Source of the DNA: Zygnema circumcarinatum
Lineage: Eukaryota > Streptophyta > Zygnematophyceae > Zygnematales > Zygnemataceae
Assembly: GCA_037447605.1 (NCBI GenBank)
Contig: CM074817.1
Span: 1,716,886-1,780,885, forward strand
DNA: 64,000 nt
Direction: 5' to 3'
Under the pieces are notes generated by a model. The model saw only the letters and a list, made by a program, of their open reading frames with translations. It did no database searches and was not told where the DNA came from. This document shows positions 35,090-44,630 of this stretch, one piece after another. The position numbers and the translations under genes are program-made. Position 1 is the first letter of the stretch, and every line of letters begins with the position of its first letter.

Positions 35090-35430
35090 AACATGGCATA
35101 TCCAACGGCCCATCTTTCACGAACCTCGCGCATGCGGCCATCCAACGGTCAGTTTCCTGCAATCTCGCACGCTGCCATTTCAACGGTCGTTCCATCCAAC
35201 GGCCAGAGACTCTCGATCGTACACGTGGCATATGCAACGGTCATTCGCCCGCAATTTCGCACAGGCTAATCTGACAGTCAGGAATCACGCACGTGTATAT
35301 ACGTGGCATATCCAACGGTCAAATTCCCGAACTCGTGCACGTGGTCATGCGCCAATCACAAGTTGCGCCCCACGTGCGGAGTGGACACATCGACGGGCAA
35401 ACTGCATTCGTGTCGTATCGAACGGTCGAG
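35090..35430. repeat. Cluster of CAACGGTC words
   Basis: About seven occurrences of ATCCAACGGTC, TTCAACGGTC, TGCAACGGTC or close variants at intervals of 20-100 bases, several next to CACGTGG or ACGTGGCATAT. Not a strict tandem repeat. It may be a mobile-element leader or a clustered binding site. Confidence 0.5.
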
Positions 35431-37241
35431 ATCCACGCAATGTGACACGTGGACCAATTTGTGTCGCTCGATCAAAGGAATTTTTAAACGGATGCGGACG
35501 CGGCGAAGAGTCCCACGAGGGCGACGGCGCGAGCATGCCCGCCACGCGGCACAGCAGAATGCGCAGACTCGACATCGCAGAAGCCACGCCTGTCGGTTCG
35601 CAAAGGACAAACATGGGCCGGCCACTTGCCAACCGCAACCGTCCGGTCGGTTCTGGACACTGTAAGCGCGCTGTACGACCACGTGGTGGAGTCGTACGGT
35701 CGTATGGCCGCATCCGCCAAGAGAGGGGGGGAGAGGGAGGGAGGGAGGGAGAGGAGAGAGATTATTTGCCACTCCTTCGGAGCCAATAATTGCGAGAGGG
35801 AGGGAGGGAGGGAGCCGATTTCACAGAGTCGTGCCAGCGGCACATTTCTTTTTTATTTTTGTGATTCATTGATTTTCGCCTGTACGTCGTTCCCTATCGT
35901 ACCCCACGCCCTTCCAGCTCATTTCACGATACATAGAGAGGTTTTCTCCCCCTGAAGAAAATCCTACCATGCTCATTACCTCCCCTCCTCTGAGACATTC
36001 CCTCCGCCCCTGCGCAAATAACCGGCCCTTCCCTCTCTCCCTCCCGCCATGGCAGCCGGCTCGACCCCTTCCCGCAAGACCATTCAGCAAAGGAGGGTCC
36101 ACGGAGCGCCATGGCGGTTGCCAGGAGTGCCTATAGGAGCAGGACACGTGGCCGGGCACCACTGGCAGCAGCGCAGTCCTCTATTAGGTGGATCGCATGC
36201 ACGGGGACGCACTTCTATTCGTGTCACCTGTCTTGGCATGGCCTGTTGTCGATTGTTGGCCTGTTGTTGGCCTGTTGGGGGTGGGAGAGGGCGACCGCGA
36301 CCGCCATAGCTGCCGCGGGGCCGAGAGGCTTATGAGACTTTCCTTTCCTAGACATTTTCAGCAATCCCAGTGATTCAGTGCACAGCACACTTATCCACAA
36401 AAATCTTTATTCCAAGATTGAACGGTAGCGCGAGCATCCTATGCTTTCCCTCAAAGCTCCGGTTACCAAAGATACAGCAAACAGTAGTCTTCTGTATGTT
36501 CTTCCTAAAACCTCGCCGCCAAAAGCAACCGTACGATCAAGGGGCCCAGGGATCACAAGATTCACAACACTTGGATAGTACTCGACACGTGACTCGGTCA
36601 ATATAATTTCCGTACAAATTTCCTACGACTCTGTCTGATTGTACGGATGCACTGGCGGCGGAGGGAGGGTTGGGGGGGACAGCCATTTAGGAGCCGGGAG
36701 TGGAGGCATCTGAAAGAGACGAAGGGTGTCGGCGGAGATTGTGGAGGGTGGCGGCAGGCGACGTGGACATCTTATGAAGGGTTCACGTGGTAGTACGGAC
36801 ATGCACATTCTTTGAATGTGAGGACGCCACGTCGACGGTCCACGTCGCCGTCGGTCGTTCCGTGCAATGTGATCTGCTAAAGGTCTAAAACTGTACGTTG
36901 CATCGCCAGATTGTGGCACACGTAGCACCAGCATTAGCCGTCGATGTGACTTGTCGTGTACGGGTGCATCATTCTGGCCGCGGCTACGTGGCACCCCTTC
37001 GTGGCACGACATTTGGATAACCGCCAAAGGTGGCCAATGAGAACGTCCTCTAATGCCACGTGGGTGTCGTTAAGATGTGTTGATGACGTGACGGTACGCC
37101 ATTGGTTCGTTGAATTGCAGGGCGTAAGTCCCAAGGCCACCCGCCCGCGGCCCGGAGCTTGTCGTCACATGAGGACAAGGAGCCGCGGGCGGCACCGGTG
37201 ACCGCGGACCGTATCTTTACCGTACGCTTGATTGTCAGATA

Positions 37242-37808
37242 CAGTAGGGGGTCCTCATATTTTCCACCCTGGTTCCGGGCAAAATGAGGCGAAAATATTA
37301 AATTTGCATATATAAGGTTCGTGTTACGAATAGACGGGCGGTATTATGTTAGAGTTCATGTTGGACCGTACGTATCGTACCGTACAATATCGTACCGTAT
37401 CGTACTGTATCGTTTAGCGTCGTATCGTATCGTGACATATCGTGACACATAAGCGGAGTTTTTAGGACTATGTTGTTCGTCTCATTGATGATGCCGTACT
37501 ACGGATAGTACCGTATCGGGGAGTTTCGTATCGTATCGAACATATCGTATCGTATCGTATCGTATCGAAGTCAAGAAGACGGGGAGAAGAGCGAGCGCCT
37601 CTTACGGCGGCACGAGCGGGGAGATTCGGTGAGTTTTGCGTAAGCCCGTAACGGCTAGTACAGATAGTACGGTCAATACGGCCAGTACGAATAGTACGGG
37701 CAGTACGGCTAACACAAGTTACCGTACAAAAAGGTGGTTTCGGCAAAATTGGGGCGAAAATATTGAGGGCGCACTCCTTGGGGTGGTAAATACGAGGACC
37801 CCCCACTG
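37242..37808. mobile_element. MITE-like element: TA target duplication, 27-bp terminal inverted repeats
   Basis: The left end starts CAGTAGGGGGTCCTC and the right end, read on the other strand, starts CAGTGGGGGGTCCTC; the first 27 bases match at 24 positions. TA flanks both sides (37240-37241 and 37809-37810). The element is 567 bp, has ATCGT-type satellite inside (about 37365-37570) and no transposase ORF, so it is non-autonomous. CAGT ends with TA duplication fit Tc1/mariner-pogo elements. Copy B of the duplication is the empty site, with a single TA at 42127-42128. Confidence 0.85.
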
Positions 37809-38467
37809 TATTGGACAAAGGACATATTATAAAGATATTTGTCCGCATCGATCGTACGAACGTGACCTGTCCAGCCTCCGACACGATCCGCCTTGAGCGG
37901 CTGCCGACACAATTTGGCGTCTTGTGCCGACAAATCTCGATTCGGTCAAAGTCGTCGACGTGGCGCGCTTTCCAGCGTGGATTCCATGTCACGTGGCGAG
38001 CAGGATGTGCGCCACGTGGCCCCTACTCGTCGGCCGCGGGCCCTCTTGTCCTTATAGTCCCCCTCTCCCTCTATCTGCATTCTCTCCAGCCCTCTCTCCC
38101 CCTCCCTCTCCACCCCTCCCCTCCCCACCCCACACTTCTCTCTCTCTCTCTCTCTCTCTCGCTCTCGCTCTCTCTCGCTCTCCCTCGCTCTCGCTCTCTC
38201 TCTCTCACATGCAAAATGTGCATCAGCTGCAGGAATCCTGAACTTCCACAAGACGTAGGAGACACGTGGCGGCTTTGCAGTCCCCCTCCAGCCGTCCCCG
38301 CCAAGCCTTGCCGCCTCCTCCCTGAGCCCTCCCTCTCTCCCTCCTCCCCCCGCCGCTGCCCCTCCCTTCACTCCCTTCGCTCCAAACATCTCCGCCGCCG
38401 CGCTTCCCATCCTCCCTCTCCCTCTCCCTCTCAGCGGGAGAGCTTCTCACTATGGTCTGCTTCCGCC

Positions 38468-38716
38468 ATGGCTCTCTGTGTGGTCCTGCTGCTCCTCCTT
38501 CCGCCCCTTCTCCCTGTCCTCCCTCCCCCTCCCTTCGCGCTGCTCCTCCTCCCTCTCCTCGTCCTCCTCCTCCTTCTCGCGTTGGCGCTGTTCCACCTCC
38601 CCCTTCAGCCGTCGAAGCAGGCCCACCCGCCCGAGCAATGGGAGAGAAGAGATGGGCAATGGGCTGAGGGGGCAGCCCTTGGGGGCGGCTACTACTTAGG
38701 GAGGGGAGAGTGTTGA
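38468..38716 (+). CDS. ARGOS/ORGAN SIZE RELATED-like small membrane protein, copy A
   Basis: 82-residue ORF starting MALCVVLLLLLPPLLP. It shows the hallmark of the OSR domain: a Leu-rich helix, a Pro stretch (LPPPPFALLLL) and a second Leu-rich helix (PLLVLLLLLALALF), then a polar tail (PPEQWERRDGQWAEG). In flowering plants ARGOS/OSR proteins are ER-membrane proteins that promote organ growth and dampen ethylene response. The assignment rests on short, compositionally biased sequence, so it is tentative. The same frame is open upstream to a CT tract; I chose this ATG because it places the first helix at the N-terminus, as in short OSR proteins. Compared with copy B it has a small insertion after the second helix and a different, shorter tail. 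CACGTGG words occur about 460 bases upstream. Confidence 0.5.
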   Translation: MALCVVLLLLLPPLLPVLPPPPFALLLLPLLVLLLLLALALFHLPLQPSKQAHPPEQWERRDGQWAEGAALGGGYYLGRGEC

Positions 38717-39987
38717 AGGCAAAAACTGAAAATAAGATTAGAGAAAGTTTTAGATGAGTGCGGTGCTGATTTGTACAGTACGATGAAGAGCATTGTACAG
38801 GTAGTAAGTAGGTCTCTGGAGGAAGGAGCTCAGATGAAGTTGAACGGATAAAGCTGGTAAATTAGGAAGCTGAGAAATAGAAAGCTCTGGTCGAGTATGA
38901 ATTATTCGTAGGATGCGCACGTTCAAAGCTAGGGCAATTCTTTTTTTATAAGAGAAGCAACCTCTGCAAAAAGAGGGAGATTTACTGCGAGCTGTCAAGT
39001 ACTGTACGATATAATTCGTTGAATTATTCCGCACGTATTTTAGTGTCATCGATCGCAGCGCAATGCATGCTGCATCACTGGCTTCAATAATCCGAATTTT
39101 TTTATTTTCCTCTTTATAAATCGTCGATGGCACATTCGCAAGTTCTGAAGATTGCTTTCGTCCACGTACGTTTGATTGCATCGCCATTGTGAGACCAATG
39201 CTAATTCAGTCTCGTTTTGCAAGTTTGGACCGCCAGTTGTTGCCCATTTGGGATTCAACTCTCGCGTTCTCATAACCATTGAAGTTGCAATTTTTTAATT
39301 TTTACGTGAAATTTTTTGTTTGCATAAGCTGGCAACCGGAAAATGGAGTGCCCAACTGCGACAAGGAGCAAATACGCCCTAACAAATTTTGAGCCTTGGC
39401 CAGTCCTGTACTTGTGTAAATAAGTCCCCTCGTAATTGCCAAAGGCCACATCGCGTTCAGCATGTGAGCACAAATTAGTCCGGTGGGCTCCAAAATGGGA
39501 TCAAGATTTAGTGTTTGCGTTTAACAATTTGAGGTCAGAGGGAGCTCAAGGATCACCCATGTGAAGAGGAGATGGAGGGGCCGAACGAAAAAGAAGTGGG
39601 GAGGAGGCGGATACCCAACCAACCGACCAAAGCTATAAGAGGGAAAGGGAGACGAAAATGGAGAGGGAGAAAGGAAGTGAGAGATAATGAGCGGAAGGTA
39701 GGCAGCGGGAAAGGGAGGGAAAAGGATTGCGAGCAGAGAGGGCGACTTGTGCTTGACGGCATCCACAGCCTAAACTGTCGCTACAGCGGGAGGAAAAATA
39801 CACACAGAAAAAAAAACTTATGAATAAAAATATGAGTACATTGCATAGTTTGCGCGAAAACAAAAAGAAAGGGCGAGGGGACGGGAGGGGCGGGAAAAAG
39901 ATTTTTTCCCGAAATTTTCCAAACTAAAACCAAAACGGGCAGGCGAAATTTTCAAAAGGGGGGTGCGAAGGACAAAACACAGGGGTG

Positions 39988-40369
39988 CAGTAGAGTTACC
40001 GCGAAAATATTGTATTTTGCAAATATAACGTCCGTGTTACCAATAGGCGAGCGGAATTATGTTAGAGTCATGTATGTCCGTACGTATCGTATCGTACCGT
40101 GGTTTTAGATACACGAGTTCCTATGGTGCCGTACATGTACCGTACGATTCAGAGATTATATTCATACTTACCGTACAGCTTAATAGCGTGACCCATGTTC
40201 GAAAGCCGTTTCGATTAACAGATATTGTATTGGAAAATAGGTTAGGTTAGGTTAACACCCATAATACGTTAACACAGAGTTACCTTACAAAAAGGTGGTT
40301 TCGGCAAAACCGAGGCGAATTTCTCGGGGACGCACTGTACAAGGTGGAAAATATGAAGAGGGTCCCCTG
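39988..40369. mobile_element. Degraded relative of the 567-bp inverted-repeat element
   Basis: The right end matches the terminal repeat (GGTGGAAAATATGAAG, then GGGTCCCCTG and TA). The interior shares GCGAAAATATT, TTTGCAAATATAA, GTGTTAC and CGGAATTATGTTAGAG with 37242-37808. The left end starts CAGTAG but is missing about 35 bases of the inverted repeat and has no TA. Confidence 0.6.
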
Positions 40370-40494
40370 TATTGAGTGCTTTACAAGTGTTGTGATTCCT
40401 GGACCCCTTGATCGTATGGTTTATGTTGTTCATCATGATATATGCTTTTAGCGGCAAAAGCAGTTATAGGGAGGACATACAAAAGACCACAGGT

Positions 40495-40690
40495 CGGACC
40501 ATTAGACCAACCAGTCGACTGGTTGGCAACCAGTGGTTGCGGACCGAAACAACCAGTCGAATGGTTTCCAACCAGTGGCATCCACTGGTTGGAAACCAGT
40601 CGACTGGTTGCGAACCAGTGGCGCAGGACTGAAACAACCATTCGACTGGTTCGGAACCAGTGATCCAATGGTTGGCAACCATTGAATTTC
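40495..40690. repeat. Diverged units of the ACTGGTTG-CAACCAGT family
   Basis: Looser units with GACTGGTTGGCAACCAGTGG and TCCACTGGTTGGAAACCAGT and spacers similar to the main array (GTTGCGGACCGAAACAACC). They probably represent older members of the same satellite. Confidence 0.8.
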
Positions 40691-40940
40691 TGAAATTATG
40701 CCTTTTTGCAAAAATGGGTCGTATGTGTTTTTTGGTGGGTTGCCAACCGTTGACAACTAGTGTAACAAGCCTGATGCGTACAGATGCGTACGGATCCGTA
40801 CGACCAAATCGTACGACTATACGGAGATTCTGTACGGCCGAACCGTAATAGTTTTCTCCAAAACGCCGACGACATTTTGGTAGCTGTAGCGTTCAGTTCG
40901 CTACAACTAGTGATTTAATGGTTGCCAACCATTTGATTTA

Positions 40941-41400
40941 ATGGATATAACCATTCGACTGGTTGCCAACCAGTGCCGCCGGATCGAAACAACCATTCGA
41001 CTGGTTGCCAACCAGTGGTTGCGGACCGAAACAACCATTCGACTGGTTGCCAACCAGTGGTTGCGGACCGAAACAACCATTCGACTGGTTGCCAACCAGT
41101 GCCGCCGGATCGAAACAACCATTCGACTGGTTGCCAACCAGTGCCGCCGGATCGAAACAACCATTCGACTGGTTGCCAACCAGTGGTTGCGGACCGAAAC
41201 AACCATTCGACTGGTTGCCAACCAGTGGTTGCGGACCGAAACAACCATTCGACTGGTTGCCAACCAGTGCCGCCGGATCGAAACAACCATTCGACTGGTT
41301 GCCAACCAGTGGTTGCGGACCGAAACAACCATTCGACTGGTTGCCAACCAGTAGACGTCCAACCATTGCCATCCAATGGTTGTCCAATGGTTGCCGATCC
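40941..41400. repeat. 42-bp tandem satellite with perfect palindrome, two interleaved variants
   Basis: Ten units of 42 bp, each containing ACTGGTTGCCAACCAGT, an inverted repeat of 8-bp arms around one base, preceded by CAACCATTCG. The variable spacer is either CCGCCGGATCG (A) or GTTGCGGACCG (B). The order from left is A B B A A B B A B. The unit is a multiple of three without stops, which explains the long ORFs in several frames. Confidence 0.95.
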
Positions 41401-41477
41401 ACTGGTCCGAACTGTGCAAAAGACTACAGTTTGCTGTGTTTGTGAAAAAGGTGACTGTAAATAGTACTTTCCAAAAT

Positions 41478-44193
41478 TCCTACGACTCTGTCTGATTGTA
41501 CGGATCTCAACAGAGCTCTGGCGGCGGAGGGCGGGTGGGGGGGAGAGCCGTTTGGACGGGAGTGGAGACATCTGAAAGAGACGAAGGGTGTCGGCGGAGA
41601 TTGAGGGTGGTGGCAGGCGACGTGGACATCCTATGAGCGTCCACGTGGTAAGACGGACATGCACATTTTTTGAATGTGAGGACGCCACGTCGACGATCCA
41701 CGTCGCCGTCGGTCGTTCCGAGCAATGTGATCTGCTAAAGGTCCAAAACTGTACGGCGCATCACCAGGTGCGACGCGGCGTCGGTGGATGTGGAAGACGT
41801 GGCACCAACTTTAGCCGTCGATGTGTCTTATCGTGTACGGATGCATCATTCTGGCCGCGGCTACGTGGCGCGCCTACGTGGCCTAACGAAAACGACATTC
41901 GGATAACCGCCGAAGGTGGCCAATAAGAACGTCCTCTGATGCCACGTATGTGTCCTTAAGATGTGTTGGTGACGTGGCGGTACGCCATTGGTTCGTTGAA
42001 TTGCAGGGCGGAAGTCCCAAGGCCACCCACCCGCGGCCTGGAGGCTTGTCGGCACAAGAGGACAAGAAGCCGCGGACGGCGCCGGCGACCGCGGACCGTA
42101 CCTTTACCGTATGCATGATTGTCTGATATGAGACAAATTAAGATACTTGTCGAGTTACTCGTACGGACGTAACCTGTTCAGCCTCCGACACGATCCGCCT
42201 TGAGCGGCTGCCGACACAATTTGGCGTCTTGTGCCGACAAATCTCGATTCGGTCAAAGCCGTCGACGTGGCGCGCTTCCCAGCGTGGTTTTCATGTTGCG
42301 TAGCGAGCGGGGATGTGCGCCACGTGGCCTCTACTCGTCGGCCGCGGGCCCTCTTGTCCTTCTGCAGTCCCCCTCCCCCTCTGTCTGCATTCTCTCCAGC
42401 CCTCTCTCCCCCTCCCTCTCTACCCCTCCCCTCCTCTCCCCCACTTTCTATCTCTCCCTCTCTCTCGCTCTCGCTCTCGCTCTCTCTCGCTCTCGCTCTC
42501 TCTCCCTCACATGCAAAATGTGCATCAGCTGCAGGAATCCTGAACTTCCACAAGACGTAGGAGACACGTGGCGGTCTTGCATTCCCCCTCCAGCCGTCCC
42601 CGCCAAGCCTTGCCGCCTCCTCCCTGAGCCCTCCCTCTCTCCCTCCTCCCCCCGCCGCTGCCCCTCCCTTCACTCCCCTCACTCCAAACATCTCCACCGC
42701 CGCGCTTCCCATCCTCCCTCTCCCTCTCCCTCTCAGCGGGAGAGCTTCCCGCGATGGTCTGCTTACGCCATGGCTCTCTGTGTGGTCCTGCTGCTCCTCC
42801 TGCCGCCCCTTCTCCCTCCCCTCCCTCCCCCTCCCTCCGCGCTGCTCCTCCTCCCCCTCCTCATCTTCCTCCTCCTCGTCGCGCTGGCCTTTCAGCCGCC
42901 GAAGCAGCCCCGCCCGCCCGAGCAGTGGGAGAGAATATATGGGCGAAGGTCTGAGAGGGCAGCCCTCGGGGGCGGCTACTGCTTCGAGAGGAGGGAGTTT
43001 GCGGATGAAAAGGAAACAACTCAAATTAATATTAGAAAAAGTTTTAGTTGAGTGCGGTGCTGATTTGTACAGTACGATGAAGAGCATTGTACAGGTAGTA
43101 AGTAGGTTTCTGGTGGGAGGAGCTCAGACGGAATTGAACGGCTAAAGCTGGTAAATTAGGCTCAGAAATAGAAAGCTCTGGTCGAGTATGAATTATTCGT
43201 AGGATACGCACGTTTAAAGCTAGCGGTAATTCTTTTTTGATAAGAGAAGCAACCTCTGCCTAAAGAGGGAGATGTGCTGCGAGCTGTCAAGTACGAGATA
43301 ATTCGTTGCATTATTCTGCACGCAGTTTAGCGTCGTCGATCGCAGCATAATACATGCTGCATCGCTGGCTTCAATGTTCCAAATTCTTTTATTTTCTTCT
43401 TTATAAATCATCGATGGCACACTCGTAAGTTGGTTCCGAATACTGCCTTTGTCCAGTACGTTTGATTGCATCGCCATTGCGAGACCAATGCCAATTCATT
43501 CCCATCGCAAGTTTGGACCGCAAGTTGTTGCCCATTTGGGATTCAACTCTCGCGTTCTTCCTAACCATTGAAGTTGCAATTTTTTTATTTTTACGTGAAA
43601 TTTTTTGATTGCATAAGCTGGCAACCTAAAAACGGAGCGGCCAACTGCAGCAAGGAGCACAGGGACCCACGCCCTAACTAATTTTGGGTCTTGGCCAGTG
43701 CGGACACGCCCTAAGGACCGGCCACAAGGTGGTGCAGATCCTGTACTTTGTAAATAAGTCCCCTCGAAATTGCCAAAGGCCAGCATGTGAGCACAAACCA
43801 GTCCGGTGGGCTCCAAAAAGGGAGCAAGATTTAGCGTTTGCGTTTACCAATTTGAGGTCAGAGGGAGCTCAAGGATCACCCATGTGAAGAGGAGATGGAG
43901 GGGCCGAACGAAAAAGAAGTGGGGAGGAGGCGGATACCCAACCAACCGACCAAAGCTATAAGAGGGAAAGGGAGACGAAAATGGAGAGGGAGAAAGGAAG
44001 TGAGAGATAATGAGCGGAAGGTAGGCAGCGGGAAAGAGAGGAAGAAGGATTGCGAACAGAGAGGGAGACTTGTGCTTGACGGCATCCACAGCCTAAACTG
44101 TCGCTAGAGCGGGAGGAAAAATACACACAGAAAAAAAGACTATGAATAAAAATATGAGTACATTGCATAGTTTGCGCGAAAACAAAACGAAAG
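41478..44193. repeat. Segmental duplication, copy B (no insertion)
   Basis: Direct copy of 36621-39873. It lacks the 567-bp element and has scattered substitutions and small indels. One CACGTGG upstream of the ORF is altered (GTTGCGTAGCG in place of GTCACGTGGCG). Confidence 0.9.
42770..43051 (+). CDS. ARGOS/ORGAN SIZE RELATED-like small membrane protein, copy B
   Basis: 93-residue ORF paralogous to the one at 38468. The core reads LPPLPPPPSALLLLPLL followed by a second helix ending LLLVALAFQPP, closer to the published OSR consensus (LPPLPPPP ... LAF.P) than copy A. The C-terminal tail is different and longer (ERREFADEKETTQINIRK) because the frame of copy A ends earlier. Preservation of the two helices and the Pro motif in both duplicates supports coding, but the sequence is low in complexity. 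Ethylene and growth roles are family knowledge only. Confidence 0.55.
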   Translation: MALCVVLLLLLPPLLPPLPPPPSALLLLPLLIFLLLVALAFQPPKQPRPPEQWERIYGRRSERAALGGGYCFERREFADEKETTQINIRKSFS

Positions 44194-44630
44194 GGACCCA
44201 ATTTACGTGTATGACCAGGGGGCAGATATTTAGGTTGCGCAGTTCTGGCACAGAACGTATTGCCGGGCCGCATGGAGACGGTCTCCGCTGCCGAGGGAGG
44301 GTGTGAGATGCCATTCATTTAGCAGCCTTAAGAAAGCAGAGGCTTCAGCCTTCTGCTCTCCTTCAGATAGTCTCCCTATGAAAGCCATTCTTACATACAT
44401 TACTATTTACATCTCAGGGACCAATAGTCCTCCAGCAGCCCTCCCTCTCCCCATCGCTCTCCCTCCTGCGCTGACGTCACCTGCTCACACACTGAAACAC
44501 CAAAGAGCACTGTCACATTGAAACATTGGAAGGCTTCATTCCCTCAGAGCACCTGACTTTACCTCACCTTCACCTTAACCTTCACAAGCACAACTTAACA
44601 GCGAACACAAGACGAGCTCACAAAGTTGTT
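43052..44630. other. Duplication remainder and GT92 gene 3' flank
   Basis: 43052-44193 is the 3' part of copy B. 44194-44630 is unique-looking sequence with no supported ORF and is downstream of the GT92 stop codon. Confidence 0.6.

Larger units (their letters stand above)
34171..38467. other. Repeat-rich region without conventional genes, upstream of ARGOS-like copy A
   Basis: 34709-34803 is the best copy of a dispersed coding-like repeat. 35090-35430 has about seven CAACGGTC/CAACGGCC words. 35720-35820 is a GGGAGGGAGG tract. 36485-36590 is an inverted partner of 40385-40490. From 36621 the segmental duplication begins, with the inverted-repeat element inside. 37960-38160 has CACGTGG words and a CT tract before the ORF. 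Confidence 0.55.
36621..39873. repeat. Segmental duplication, copy A (with 567-bp insertion)
   Basis: Collinear with 41478-44193 over its whole length, high identity by eye, same orientation. Matching landmarks include TCCTACGACTCTGTCTGATT at the left end, the CT tract with ARGOS-like ORF, GGTTAGATGAGTGCGGTGCTG-like sequence after it, and TTGCATAGTTTGCGCGAAAA at the right end. The left offset is 4857 and the right offset 4322; the difference is nearly the size of the inserted element. Confidence 0.9.
38717..42769. other. Region between ARGOS-like copies: duplication remainder and satellite
   Basis: 38717-39873 is the 3' part of duplication copy A. 39875-40000 is G/A-rich. 39988-40369 resembles the 37242-37808 element but lacks most of the left terminal repeat. 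40495-41405 carries the AACCAGT/AACCATT palindrome arrays. From 41478 copy B begins. Long ORFs here (for example 40907-41688) are translations of the 42-bp repeat. Confidence 0.6.

Noticed and set aside
37811-38467. N-terminal extension of the ARGOS-like ORF through the CT tract
   Set aside because: The extension is low-complexity translation, and the duplicates differ there as freely as in non-coding flank. A start at the first ATG before the hydrophobic helix fits the small family better.
40941-41400. CRISPR-like appearance of regularly spaced palindromic repeats
   Set aside because: Only two spacer types recur, repeat plus spacer is one 42-bp satellite unit, there are no cas genes, and the context is a plant-type nuclear genome.
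40907-41688. Several overlapping ORFs of 137-257 codons in the 40.9-41.7 kb array
   Set aside because: The 42-bp unit is a multiple of three and has no stops, so all frames stay open. No start context, splice pattern or known domain supports coding.
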